Assembly (NCBI RefSeq): GCF_041262585.1
Contig: NZ_JBGCBZ010000016.1
Span: 132,621 to 196,620 of the forward strand
DNA: 64,000 bases
Origin: JAOEGB01 sp041262585
GTDB lineage: Bacteria > Actinomycetota > Actinomycetes > Streptosporangiales > Streptosporangiaceae
Reading direction: 5' to 3'
In this document: piece by piece, positions 8,272 through 16,740 of the stretch
Layout of the letters: the number at the start of each line of letters is the position of its first letter
How positions within the stretch are numbered: position 1 is the first letter of the stretch
Program-made: the position numbers and the translations under genes
Notes under the pieces: model-generated
Databases searched by the model: none
Seen by the model: only the letters and a program-made list of their open reading frames with translations
What the model was told of the DNA's origin: nothing

Positions 8272-9462
8272 CTAGAACGTCCCTGGTAAGCGAACCGTTA
8301 ACGCGATATGCCGGGCAATCGCCAGACTGGAGGTCGCGGCGGGCGACGGGGCGTTCCTGACCAGGACGATCGGCCCGTGCGCGTCGATCGCGAAGTCGTC
8401 GAGCAGCCGCCCGTCCCTGGCCACCGCCTGTGCCCGCACACCTCCCTCCGTCCTGACGATGTCTTTGGCGGTCAGCGCGGGCACGTAGCGCCGCGCCGCC
8501 GACAGGAAGGCCCTGCGCGCCAGCGAGCCGTACACCTCCTTGACACCGGTCCGCCAGTGCGTCGCCGCCATCCGGCGGGTGCCCGGCCAGGTGAGGATCT
8601 GGCGCAGGTCCCTGAGTGAGATCTCGCGCCACGAGTAGCCCTCCAGTGCCAGGGCCAACACCGCGTTCGGCCCGACCAGCACCTCCCCGTCGATCCGGCG
8701 GGTCAGGTGGACGCCGAGGAACGGGTAGCGGGGGTCCGGCACCGGGTAGATCAGCCCCCGGACCATGCCCTTCGCCGTTTCGGTCAGCCGGTAGTACTCA
8801 CCCCTGAAGGGGACTATCCGCACATCACCGCCCGCCTTGGCCATGGCGGCCACCCGGTCGGTCCCGAGCCCCGCGCAGGAGATCACCCGGTCGAACCTGA
8901 ACCGGGCAGTCCCCGCCAGCACCTCCACACCCCCCGGCGTCTCCCGCAGTGCCCGGACCGGGTGCGAGAGCCGTACCGACCCGCCCGTTTCCTCCACGTC
9001 GGCGGCGAAGCGGCGCGCTACGGCGCGGAAGTCGGTGATAGCTGTGTGCGGCGAGTGAACCGCCCCCACGCCGACCGCGTCCGGTTCGATCTCCCGCAGG
9101 CCGAGCGCGTCGAGCTCGGCGATGCCCGGCACCCCGTTCTCCCTGGCCCGGTCGGCGATCCGGCGCAGCCCGTCCCGCTCCGCGCGGGTCGAGGCGATGA
9201 CCAGCTTGCCGACCTCCTCATAGGGCAGCCGGTGCTCGGAGCAGTACTCCCTCAGCATCGCCATGCCGTCCCGGCAGAGCGTCGCCTTGAGCGAACCGGG
9301 CGTGTAGTAGATCCCGGCGTGGACCACGCCGCTGTTGTGCCCGGTCTGGTGGGCCGCGACCTCGGCCTCCTTGTCGAGCACGGTCACCTCGGCGCCCGTA
9401 CGCGCCATCTCCCGGGCCACCGCCAGACCCAGGATCCCCGCGCCGATGATCCCGATCTTCAT
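8272..9462 (-). CDS. lhgO: L-2-hydroxyglutarate oxidase
   Basis: A 396-residue FAD enzyme of the DAO superfamily that oxidises L-2-hydroxyglutarate to 2-oxoglutarate, a metabolite-repair reaction at the membrane or cytosol. The dinucleotide-binding motif GAGILGLAVAREM is at residues 7-19. The family stretch TGHNSGVVHAGIYYTPGSLKA follows at about 40-60, and the C-terminal FAD-contact region carries GGVRAQAV. Length fits LhgO (about 400). The ATG at 9462 gives a start right at the FAD motif, as usual. The response regulator begins just after its stop; the link between them is only positional. Confidence 0.88.
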   Translation of the reverse strand: MKIGIIGAGILGLAVAREMARTGAEVTVLDKEAEVAAHQTGHNSGVVHAGIYYTPGSLKATLCRDGMAMLREYCSEHRLPYEEVGKLVIASTRAERDGLRRIADRARENGVPGIAELDALGLREIEPDAVGVGAVHSPHTAITDFRAVARRFAADVEETGGSVRLSHPVRALRETPGGVEVLAGTARFRFDRVISCAGLGTDRVAAMAKAGGDVRIVPFRGEYYRLTETAKGMVRGLIYPVPDPRYPFLGVHLTRRIDGEVLVGPNAVLALALEGYSWREISLRDLRQILTWPGTRRMAATHWRTGVKEVYGSLARRAFLSAARRYVPALTAKDIVRTEGGVRAQAVARDGRLLDDFAIDAHGPIVLVRNAPSPAATSSLAIARHIALTVRLPGTF

Positions 9463-9555
9463 GTCAGTACGGCGGACAGGCGGTCAAGTGTGGGCACCAT
9501 GTCCGCCATTGTCTCGCAGTCGTAGATTTCCACGACGCGTCAATTCCCCCAGGTA

Positions 9556-10502
9556 TCAGAAGGGCGGGATGTCCGTTTCCGGGTCTGCACGACAGTCGCC
9601 GGGCAAAGACCGTTCACCCGACGGCCGTTCACCGACCGAAGGGGCCTCACCGGGCGGAGCCTGTTCTTTATTCGGAGGGTCGTTGCCGGGCTGAGGCCGT
9701 GATTCCATCCACAGCGGGCCGTATTCCCAGGTGGAGGGCAGTGGAAGGTCGTTTTCCGACACGGTCTCCGAAGTGGCCGGGATGGCCTGGGTGATCGGTT
9801 CGGGGAGGGGTTCGGTGATGGGTGGTGGTGTGACCGGGTAGTGGTGGCCGGTGCGGCTGATCCAGGTGAGGTGGCCGGGTTGGGTTGGATGACGCGCCAG
9901 CCGTGGTCGCGGAGGTCGTGGTCGTGTGCGCAGGCGGCGCCGAGGTTGGCGTCGGTGGTCGGTCCGCCGTGGCCGTGCTGGTGGGTGTGGTCCAGCTCTG
10001 ATCGGCTGGCGGGGGCGCGGCAGCCGGGGTAGGTGCAGACGCGGTCGCGTCCCCCGTCCCGCGTGCCATCGGAGGCGTCGATGCTGTCCGCACTCCAGCC
10101 AGTCATGAAAAACAGAGCGCGGGCTTTATCGATGACCCCCACCGCAAGGGCCCGGTGGACGGCGGGAAGGCGGGTCGACAGATCATAAGCGAAAACGTAT
10201 TCACGCTCGGCGGCGCGGCGGGTCAACACCAGCGCGGCCCGGATCTCATCGGCGGAGTATTTGTCCGGGCGCGGCATTTTCTTCATATCGCACGGGGACG
10301 GCTCATACAGGCCGACTTCGGCCATGACGGCGGCTTTGCGGGCTTGGACGTGCGCTTCGAGCCGGGCGTAGGCTTGCAGCACCAGCACCGCGTCGTAGCC
10401 GCTCAACCGGGCGACATCCAACCCGTCCAGGACGGCGGCCAGCCCAGGACCGGGCGCCATCCGCGCCAGCCCTTCGGGGATTCGCTGCCGTTCGACAATC
10501 AC
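9556..10502 (-). pseudogene. DUF222/HNH endonuclease (13E12-repeat family), degraded
   Basis: The GTG at 10502 opens a DUF222 protein (residues about 20-135: YDAVLVLQAYARLEAHVQARKAAVMAE and later RALAVGVIDKARALFF). The C-terminal HNH motif is present (CTYPGCRAPASRSELDHTHQHGHGG ... CAHDHDLRD). Two lesions are visible. First, the segment between DUF222 and the HNH domain is much shorter than in the family, joined through an odd SADSIDASDGTRDGG. Second, a tandem duplication of five bases (GGGTT twice at 9877-9886 on the plus strand) shifts the frame after WRVIQP. Removing one copy restores the family-like tail (HLTWISRTGHHYPV ... down to PPF at 9556). In the present frame translation would end at 9540. 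The upstream promoter is of DNA-damage type. Confidence 0.78.
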
Positions 10503-10508
10503 ACGGTA

Positions 10509-10531
10509 AAACTACCAACCACCACCGACAA
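10509..10531 (-). promoter_or_regulatory. RecA-NDp (LexA-independent DNA-damage) type promoter
   Basis: On the minus strand the sequence reads TTGTCGGTG, eight bases, TAGTTT. That is an exact match to the mycobacterial RecA-NDp consensus TTGTCRGTG-N8-TANNNT as I remember it. The -10 element ends seven bases before the GTG at 10502, so the transcript should be leaderless or nearly so. In M. tuberculosis promoters of this class serve DNA-repair genes and 13E12-family genes, which fits the DUF222/HNH gene it drives here. Motif seen directly; function by analogy. Confidence 0.68.
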
Positions 10532-10810
10532 AAACGCCCCGCGATAACGCCGCCAATTCCCGTCAATCGCCGCCAATTTGGCGGCCGATCAGAGAATCGC
10601 CTGCCGTACCAAATTGGCCTTAGCCCTCCCAAAAGACATATGTTTGCTATTTCCCCCGCAGCACCTCGCCTTGCAGCGACTCCCTCCCGCAGCGCCTGCG
10701 CCGCGGCGGCGACCCGGCGCTCCTTCTTGGAAGAAAACGAGTCGCCTCCGACGGACCAGTCACCCACAGCATGCGACACGGATAGACATGGCCGCAGAGA
10801 GACCAGGAGA
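10532..10810. other. Non-coding stretch with a palindrome and repeated half-sites
   Basis: No supportable gene lies here. The segment holds a perfect palindrome CCGCCAATTTGGCGG (10570-10584). A direct copy of its left half with flank (CGCCGCCAATT) lies at about 10549-10559, and a further CCAAATTGGC lies near 10608. These could be operator half-sites for the divergent DNA-damage promoters on either side. From about 10640 to 10800 an Ala/Arg-rich reading frame on the minus strand looks vaguely protein-like but has no start, family match or boundary I can defend. Confidence 0.45.
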
Positions 10811-10832
10811 TCGAACTTCTGTTCGGTATGGT
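10811..10832 (+). promoter_or_regulatory. LexA (SOS) box and -10 element
   Basis: TCGAAC-TTCT-GTTCGG at 10811-10826 matches the actinobacterial LexA operator TCGAAC-N4-GTTCGA at 11 of 12 fixed positions, and the inner CGAAC/GTTCG core is a perfect inverted repeat. A -10-like TATGGT follows directly at 10827-10832, and the ATG of the downstream gene is at 10846. LexA bound here would block the promoter, so the gene is predicted to be SOS-induced. Confidence 0.75.
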
Positions 10833-10845
10833 GATATCTGTGTAC

Positions 10846-11202
10846 ATGCCACCGGGATGGCCGTCGGAGGTCCGGCCGCCGGGTAGCCCTGACTGGGAGA
10901 CCTCGGCCGTGGCATGGTTGCTCGACGCCGTGCCGCCGGACTACCGCGCCTACGAGGTGCTGCGCCGTCACCCGCTCGCGCTGGCCCGGATGGCGAGGCA
11001 GCATGTCCAGGCGTCGATCGAGGCGGCTCGGGACGGCTACCGCGGAGCCGCCGTCGACCTTAAAGAACACCTCCCTCCCCATGCCATCGAAGCCGTCCTG
11101 GAGACCTACCGTCGCGAAGGTCCCCGTCTCGTAGGGCTCGGCAAGTCGATCGAGTTGGTCGAGCGCGCCCTGCGTGGCGAGCATTTCGTCGAGAGGCTCT
11201 GA
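10846..11202 (+). CDS. Conserved actinobacterial hypothetical protein, predicted SOS-regulated
   Basis: A 118-residue soluble, mostly helical protein without a domain I recognise. It starts MPPGWPSEVRPPGSPDWE and continues with AVAWLLDAVPPDYRAYEVLRRHPLALARM, a pattern I have seen in short uncharacterised actinobacterial proteins. There are no membrane segments and no Cys. I prefer the ATG at 10846 over the upstream in-frame start at 10828, because 10828 falls inside the -10 element of the LexA-controlled promoter and the family-like sequence begins at 10846. With the -10 at 10827-10832 the leader would be only a few bases. The downstream neighbour is convergent and unrelated. The regulation is the best clue to its role: some response to DNA damage. 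Confidence 0.72.
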   Translation: MPPGWPSEVRPPGSPDWETSAVAWLLDAVPPDYRAYEVLRRHPLALARMARQHVQASIEAARDGYRGAAVDLKEHLPPHAIEAVLETYRREGPRLVGLGKSIELVERALRGEHFVERL

Positions 11203-11210
11203 CTGCGTGA

Positions 11211-13913
11211 CTAGTGGAGAGCTCGGATACCGTCCCGGATCCGGCGAATGTCCTTCAGGCGGGCTTCGTAGGTAGCCCCGACGAGGAGCAGCACCAGGCC
11301 GCCCGCCGCCATCGGCACCCACCGTGGCACAGCCGTCACAAGCTGGGTGATCCAGGGCGCGAGTTCGTGTACGGCAACGGCGGCGAGTGTGAACCCACCG
11401 AGCACGGCGGGCGCCTGAAGCCGGAATCTCCCACCTGCCAGCAGGATCGCGAGAGAAGCCAGCCCGAGCGTCAAGGGGCGGATCCAGCCTTCCGGCTGGG
11501 CGTAGACCACCAGGAGGCTCGGCCCCAAGGAGAACGCGAGGCCAGAGCCGTAGGACAGCCACGACGACTCTCGCGCCCGCAACCAGCCGATCACCAGCAG
11601 CACGAGAGAGAACGGCACCGTGTAGGCCTCTACGACGTCGACCCCGTCCGCGAAGAGACGGGTCCAACTGGCCGACAGCAGGAAGCCGGTGCCGACATAC
11701 CCGGCCACTCGCCGGTCCTTCAGCAGTGCCGTACCAAGACCGAGGACGCCGGCCACGGCACAGGCGAGGCTGAACATCCGCAGGTCGGGGACGAGAAGCA
11801 ATCCGGCCAACCCGAGCACATATCCCGAGATCTCCACGGCAACCCGTGGACCCGTCTTGAGCAACGGCGCGACGACTCCGGCCACGCAGGCCACTCCAAG
11901 GAGGACGAAGGTGACGAATCGCGAGTCGAGGTCGGCGGCGAGCCACGCTGCGACCGCCTCGCTGCCGGCGAGCAACGTGGCCGTCGCAGCCGAGCCGGTG
12001 CGTACGACCGTCGCCGCCGAGCCGGTGCGTACGGCGGCCGGCATCAGGGCGGCCAAGGCGGTCACGGCGGCCGTCACAGCGAGGACGCCGAGCACGATCA
12101 GGGTCGCCGGCTCTGACACGAGGGCCCACGCGCACGCTTCCATCGCCGCCGCGAGCGCGAGAACGCCCACCGCGGCGGCCCTCGCGCTTACGGTGGCCCT
12201 CGTCGAGATCGCGGCGAGAGAGGCTGCCAGCACGAGCTGTACGGCAATCGCCGCGGCATAGGGCAGGTTCAGCGCGACTGGACAGACGGCCACGGTCACC
12301 ACGCCCAGGGCGAATGCGACCGCGAGCAGCACCTTCCGCCATTGGACCGGCTGATCGGCCTGGTCCGGCTTGCCGTCCTGCCGTTCCACTGGCTGTCCGG
12401 GAAGAGGTAACAGCGTCACGACGGCGCAGGCGAGCGCGAACACCGCCAGCACGACCAGCTCGGGTCCGGCGACCACCCACTCGGCGGCCGTGCCCGCCGG
12501 GTCCATCCCGCCAGCGCCCATCCCTTTGGCGAGCATGACATCGCGAATGCCGCCGGTCCTAATGCCTTCCCAGACCCCCAGGTAACGCAGAGGCCCGACG
12601 AGGGCGTTCATCACCGGCGCCAGCACCGGCATCGCGGTCAGGCCCGCCGTGATCACAGCCGTTGTCGCCACTGCGCTGGCGACGGCCCGGAAAGCGGAAC
12701 CCGCACGAGGCACGCCAGCCGAAGCCGTACCGGAAACGGGGGTACCCAGACCGGACGCTGCGCAGGAGGCGAGGACGGCCAACACCGCGACGACCAGGGC
12801 GGCGGCAGGCCCGGGAACGCCCGTCCAGCGGCTTTCCAAGACCACGCGCACAGGAGGAGCCAGCGCCGCGATCAGTGTGACCGAGGACGCCGCCGCGAGT
12901 GCCGGCGACCAGGGCTTGGCCGCTCGGACGGCGATGAAGAGCGCGAGGGCCACGGCGACGACCAGTACGCCGCAGACTTTCAGCGCACCCGGCAAATCGT
13001 GCGTCTCCAGGGACTCCAGCACTCCGGCCGCCGCTCCGAGCGACCAGACGATGCCGAAGCAGATGGCGAGCGTCGTCCGTCGCCAGAGGACCCAGGCCGC
13101 CGCGTCGGCGGCGGCGGTGGCGATCAACGCCCAGAGCAGCCAGAGGACATGCCGATCAAAGGCCAAGACCGTCAGGGGAAACTGCGCCAGCACGATCGCC
13201 ACCGGGACGGGCAGCCTGAGCCGGCTGAACCGCCCGTACGCCCCGGACGACACGGCGACGACGGCGATCAGCCCGGCCGTATAGTTCTGAGGATCTATGC
13301 CGTCGAGTCCGGCCACGCCGACCTGCCAGGCCGCATACCCGTCAAGGAACAGCAGAGCCAGGCCCAGCATGGACAGGGTCTCGGCGGTGGCGGCGAGACC
13401 GCGCGTACGCAAGAAGACCGGAGCGGCAAGGACAAGAGTGGTGAATCCGAGCAGGATCGCCGCGCGACCTCCGATGCCGAGGTGTCCCCAGCTCACCACC
13501 GTGAAGACGATCGCCGCCACGACGAGCAGGGTCCCGCCGAGCCCCAGCAGCAGGTTCTGTACGGCTTTCGCGGAAATGTCCTTCGGCCGCTCCTGAACCG
13601 GGATCGGGGCCGCCGGGAGTGCGCTCTCCCCTGGGGGCGGTGGCGATGCCGTCTCCGCGCGAGCGGCCCGCAGTGTGGCGAGAAGCTCCTCCCGCCTCGC
13701 GAGGAGTTGCGCCTCCCGCGTCCTGAGGTCGGCGAGCGCCACGTCCACCTGCCACAACTCGGCGGCCACGGGCCCGCCCAGCGGCAGGGCGCAGGCCGGG
13801 CAGGCGGCGCCCGGACCGATCGGACCGGTCAGCGGTTCGCCGCAATCCGGACACCGGGGGGAACCCTCGAATCGCATGCCAGAACGATCTCGCAGTCTGA
13901 TCATCGTCGCCAT
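11211..13913 (-). CDS. Large multi-pass membrane protein with N-terminal zinc ribbon (SCO7613 C-terminal-like)
   Basis: A roughly 900-residue protein. Near the start is a zinc-ribbon (CPDCGEPLTG ... CPACALPLGG, four Cys). A short coiled coil follows (about residues 50-90, LADLRTREAQLLARREELLATLRAA), then a long run of some twenty or more hydrophobic helices from about 125 to the end. The layout matches the actinobacterial SCO7613 C-terminal-domain/DUF2157-like membrane proteins, whose function is unknown. The start is either 13913 (MATMIRLRD) or 13877 (MRFEGSPRC); the latter sits closer to the zinc ribbon. The C-terminus ends convergently nine bases from the 118-residue gene's stop. Confidence 0.72.
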   Translation of the reverse strand: MATMIRLRDRSGMRFEGSPRCPDCGEPLTGPIGPGAACPACALPLGGPVAAELWQVDVALADLRTREAQLLARREELLATLRAARAETASPPPPGESALPAAPIPVQERPKDISAKAVQNLLLGLGGTLLVVAAIVFTVVSWGHLGIGGRAAILLGFTTLVLAAPVFLRTRGLAATAETLSMLGLALLFLDGYAAWQVGVAGLDGIDPQNYTAGLIAVVAVSSGAYGRFSRLRLPVPVAIVLAQFPLTVLAFDRHVLWLLWALIATAAADAAAWVLWRRTTLAICFGIVWSLGAAAGVLESLETHDLPGALKVCGVLVVAVALALFIAVRAAKPWSPALAAASSVTLIAALAPPVRVVLESRWTGVPGPAAALVVAVLAVLASCAASGLGTPVSGTASAGVPRAGSAFRAVASAVATTAVITAGLTAMPVLAPVMNALVGPLRYLGVWEGIRTGGIRDVMLAKGMGAGGMDPAGTAAEWVVAGPELVVLAVFALACAVVTLLPLPGQPVERQDGKPDQADQPVQWRKVLLAVAFALGVVTVAVCPVALNLPYAAAIAVQLVLAASLAAISTRATVSARAAAVGVLALAAAMEACAWALVSEPATLIVLGVLAVTAAVTALAALMPAAVRTGSAATVVRTGSAATATLLAGSEAVAAWLAADLDSRFVTFVLLGVACVAGVVAPLLKTGPRVAVEISGYVLGLAGLLLVPDLRMFSLACAVAGVLGLGTALLKDRRVAGYVGTGFLLSASWTRLFADGVDVVEAYTVPFSLVLLVIGWLRARESSWLSYGSGLAFSLGPSLLVVYAQPEGWIRPLTLGLASLAILLAGGRFRLQAPAVLGGFTLAAVAVHELAPWITQLVTAVPRWVPMAAGGLVLLLVGATYEARLKDIRRIRDGIRALH

Positions 13914-14059
13914 GCGTCGAGCTACTTAGTTACTCATAAGTACGTGCTTCACCACTCCTTCCCAACGCGAGATCGCCGGATGTGGCGGTCTCACCCCACG
14001 GTGATTTCCGCACAAATCGGGCATAAGGCCCAATGGGTCAATCGATCGGAGGTGCACTG

Positions 14060-14494
14060 ATGATCGGAGAGGGAGCCAGCAAGAAGGCTCGGGATGTCAT
14101 GCATCAAGGGGCCGAGTGCATAGGAGAGCACGACACCCTCCGCAGAGCGGCGCAAATGATGCGCGATCTGAATGTCGGCTCGTTGCCGATCTGCGGAGAC
14201 GACGACCGTCTCAAGGGGATCATCACCGACCGCGACATCGTGGTGAAGTGCCTGGCCGAAGGCGGGGACGTCAACCAGGCCACGGCGGGCGAGCTCGCCC
14301 GGGGGCTGGTGTGGGTGGACGCCGACACCAGCGTCGAGGAAGCGCTGGTCAAGATGGAGGAGAACCAGATCAAGCGAATGCCCGTGATCGAGAATCACCG
14401 CATCGTCGGAATGATCAGTGAGGCCGACCTGGCCAAGGAACTGCCCGACAGCAAGCTGGCCGAGTTCGTCCACCGCGTGTACGCGCGGGCCTGA
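14060..14494 (+). CDS. CBS-domain protein (Hrp1-like)
   Basis: A 144-residue protein made of a tandem pair of CBS domains (about 12-68 and 78-135: ARDVMHQGAECIGEHDTL..., GIITDRDIVVKCLAEG, then the second IKRMPVIENHRIVGMISEADLAKEL). Such pairs bind adenine nucleotides or SAM and sense energy state; the closest well-known type is the hypoxic-response protein Hrp1 of mycobacteria. The strong site GGAGG at 14048-14052 fixes the ATG at 14060. It is transcribed alone, with about 145 bases of free upstream sequence. The specific ligand cannot be read from the sequence. Confidence 0.85.
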   Translation: MIGEGASKKARDVMHQGAECIGEHDTLRRAAQMMRDLNVGSLPICGDDDRLKGIITDRDIVVKCLAEGGDVNQATAGELARGLVWVDADTSVEEALVKMEENQIKRMPVIENHRIVGMISEADLAKELPDSKLAEFVHRVYARA

Positions 14495-14529
14495 CAGCCA
14501 AGACGGACGGCGAGAGCCGCGAGACCGGC

Positions 14530-14590
14530 TCAGCGGGCGGTTCGCGAGGCGATGGAAGGATCAGCGGGCGGTTCGCCAGGCGATGAAGGA
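14530..14590. repeat. Imperfect 31-bp tandem duplication at a gene end
   Basis: The last bases of the secreted-protein gene (14561-14590, TCAGCGGGCGGTTCGCCAGG...) are repeated directly downstream at 14530-14560 with G for C at one position and one extra G in the GATGGAAGG part. The second copy lies outside the coding region and carries a second in-phase-looking stop. It looks like a recent slippage or local duplication. Confidence 0.7.
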
Positions 14591-15664
14591 GATGATGCCG
14601 ATCGCCCCCACCGCGACCCCGACCCATAAGGCGATCATCGAAACCGGAAGGCCGTCATCGGCCTCCCGCGACGCCGCGGCCGGATGGGGGGTGGTGCCGG
14701 GCTTCGCCGTACGTGACACGGAGTTCCCGGGGGGTTGCGCGGACTCGGCGGCGGCCGAGGGGGACGGATGGGCGCGGGCCTCGGCGTGGAGGGGCACCTC
14801 GTAGACGGGGCTGCCCGCGCCCTCCGAGCCGGTGAGCAGGGCCTTTCCATCGCGCGTGTAGGCAATCGACTCGGCCTGGTTCAAAGCGGGCATGGTGACG
14901 TGCGCGATCACCTGGCCGGGCGAGCGGTAGACCGTCGCCGAGAAGTACGTGCGGATCACGAAGCTTGACCCGTCCGGAGCGTAGGCGGCGTCGGTGGCCA
15001 TGATGGGGGCCGGGCCGACACGGCGGAGGACGTTCACCCTGTCAGCACTGAGTTTCGCCGGCGCCCTGTAGACGGACCCGGAGAACTCCTTGCTCACGAT
15101 GTAGACCCTGCCGGTGCGCGGATCCACCATCATCCCCTCGGCGTTGCGGGCGCCGTTCTCGTAGCGGAAGCGGTAGCGCGTCGCCGGGAGAGTCGCGCTG
15201 GCGATGGTCCGGGGCTCCATGATCTTGTATACCGAGACGTCGGACCACGCGCCTTCGAGGTTGTCGCCGATGTCGGCGATCCACAGGACGCCGCGGCCCG
15301 TCTGCGGATCGACGGAGGACGCCATGGCCTCCCAGTCCCGCGCCACGGCTCCGGCGACCGTGAAGGTCGCGCGCGTGCGGCCGTCGAGGCCGACGGCGAA
15401 GAACCGCGGTCCGTCGCCACTGTCGTTGTGCGTGTAGACGATGCCGTCGTGGGTCGGAGAGACCGTGAGGCCGCTGGACTCGGTGATCCGCTTGTCCTTG
15501 AACGTGAAGAGCACCCGGTCGCCATCGGCTCGCGCGCTCGCCGGTGCCAAAGGGGCGAACGGGACCCAGAAAACCGACGCGACGGCCAGCAAGGACACCG
15601 TCAGCCAGGACACTCGCCTCACCGGTACCGCTTTCGCTCTTGAATTCCCCCACGAGGTCCCCAT
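14561..15664 (-). CDS. Secreted beta-propeller-like protein with C-terminal membrane anchor
   Basis: A protein of about 367 residues. The signal peptide (RRVSWLTVSLLAVASVFWVPFAPLAPASARA) is followed by a domain of repeated short beta-type units. These include SSGLTVSPTHDGIVYTHNDSGD, RDWEAMASSVDP, LWIADIGDN, NAEGMMVDPRTGRVYIVSKE and NQAESIAYTRDG, which resemble WD40/SdiA-regulated or esterase-like propellers. A Pro/Ser/Ala-rich linker and a C-terminal membrane helix (LPVSMIALWVGVAVGAIGIISFIAW) with basic end follow. No LPXTG motif, so it is anchored by the helix. The start may be ATG 15664 or GTG 15622; no strong ribosome site separates them. Function unknown. Confidence 0.68.
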   Translation of the reverse strand: MGTSWGNSRAKAVPVRRVSWLTVSLLAVASVFWVPFAPLAPASARADGDRVLFTFKDKRITESSGLTVSPTHDGIVYTHNDSGDGPRFFAVGLDGRTRATFTVAGAVARDWEAMASSVDPQTGRGVLWIADIGDNLEGAWSDVSVYKIMEPRTIASATLPATRYRFRYENGARNAEGMMVDPRTGRVYIVSKEFSGSVYRAPAKLSADRVNVLRRVGPAPIMATDAAYAPDGSSFVIRTYFSATVYRSPGQVIAHVTMPALNQAESIAYTRDGKALLTGSEGAGSPVYEVPLHAEARAHPSPSAAAESAQPPGNSVSRTAKPGTTPHPAAASREADDGLPVSMIALWVGVAVGAIGIISFIAWRTAR

Positions 15665-15765
15665 GCGGCAATCATTCCCGATGCCCGCCCCCCGCGCGCT
15701 GCGGCGCACACTGAGGAACTCCACCCGAAGCCCCGTCACGGACCCTCGTTCCATAGGGTGGCGGT

Positions 15766-16737
15766 ATGGAATATGGACAACTTGGCCGCACGGGCCTCCA
15801 GGTCAGCAAGCTCTGCCTCGGCACGATGAACTTCGGGCCGGTGACCACCGAGGAGGACTCCTACGCGATCATGGATCGCGCCCACGAGCTCGGGATCAAC
15901 TTCTTCGACACCGCCAACGTCTACGGCTGGGACGCGGGCAAGGGGCTCACCGAGCAGATCATCGGCCGTTGGTTCGCCAAGGGCGGCGGCCGCCGGGAGA
16001 AGACGGTCATCGCCACCAAGCTGTACGGCTCGATGGGCGACTGGCCGAACGACAACCTGCTGTCCGCGCTCAACATCAGGCGGGCCGCGGACGCCTCGCT
16101 GAAGCGCCTCCAGACCGACTACATCGACATCTACCAGGCCCACCACGTCGACCGGAACACCCCGTTCGACGAGTTCTGGGAGGCCATGGAGGTGCTCAGG
16201 CAGCAGGGCAAGATCCTGTACGTCGGCTCCTCGAACTTCGCCGGCTGGCACCTCGTCAAGGCCCAGGAGGCGGCCAAGCGGCGCAACTTCCTCGGCCTGG
16301 TCAGCGAGCAGTCGCACTACAACCTGCTCACCCGGACGGTCGAGCTGGAGGTGCTGCCCGCGGCCGAGGACTACGGCATCGGCGTGATCCCGTGGAGCCC
16401 CCTGGCGAGCGGCCTGCTCGGCGGCGTGCTCAGGAAGATCGAGAAGGGTCGCTCGGCCTCCAACCACATGGTGGCCCGGCTGGAGAAGCACCGCGACAAG
16501 ATCGAGCAGTACGAGGCCTTCTGCGACGAGCTGGGCGAGGATCCGGCCAACGTCGGCCTCGCCTGGCTGCTCCACCAGCGGGCCGTCACCGCGCCGATCA
16601 TTGGGCCGCGCACGATCGAGCAGCTCGACGGCGCGATCCGCGTCCTGGAGATCAAGCTGGACGAGAAGGCGCTCGCCCGTCTCGACGAGATCTTCCCGGG
16701 TCCCGGAGGCACCGCCCCCGAGGCGTACGCCTGGTAG
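15766..16737 (+). CDS. Aldo/keto reductase
   Basis: A 323-residue NADP(H)-dependent oxidoreductase with a TIM barrel. The start MEYGQLGRTGLQVSKLCLGT is the family's. The catalytic tetrad can be traced: Asp in FFDTANVYGW, Tyr in the same motif, Lys in VIATKLYG and His in YQAHHVDRN. The cofactor-phosphate region APIIGPRTIEQL lies near the C-terminus. It is closest in style to the YajO/Tas-like bacterial group acting on aldehydes or sugars; the substrate is unknown. It stands alone between divergent and convergent neighbours. Confidence 0.9.
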   Translation: MEYGQLGRTGLQVSKLCLGTMNFGPVTTEEDSYAIMDRAHELGINFFDTANVYGWDAGKGLTEQIIGRWFAKGGGRREKTVIATKLYGSMGDWPNDNLLSALNIRRAADASLKRLQTDYIDIYQAHHVDRNTPFDEFWEAMEVLRQQGKILYVGSSNFAGWHLVKAQEAAKRRNFLGLVSEQSHYNLLTRTVELEVLPAAEDYGIGVIPWSPLASGLLGGVLRKIEKGRSASNHMVARLEKHRDKIEQYEAFCDELGEDPANVGLAWLLHQRAVTAPIIGPRTIEQLDGAIRVLEIKLDEKALARLDEIFPGPGGTAPEAYAW

Positions 16738-16740
16738 CCG

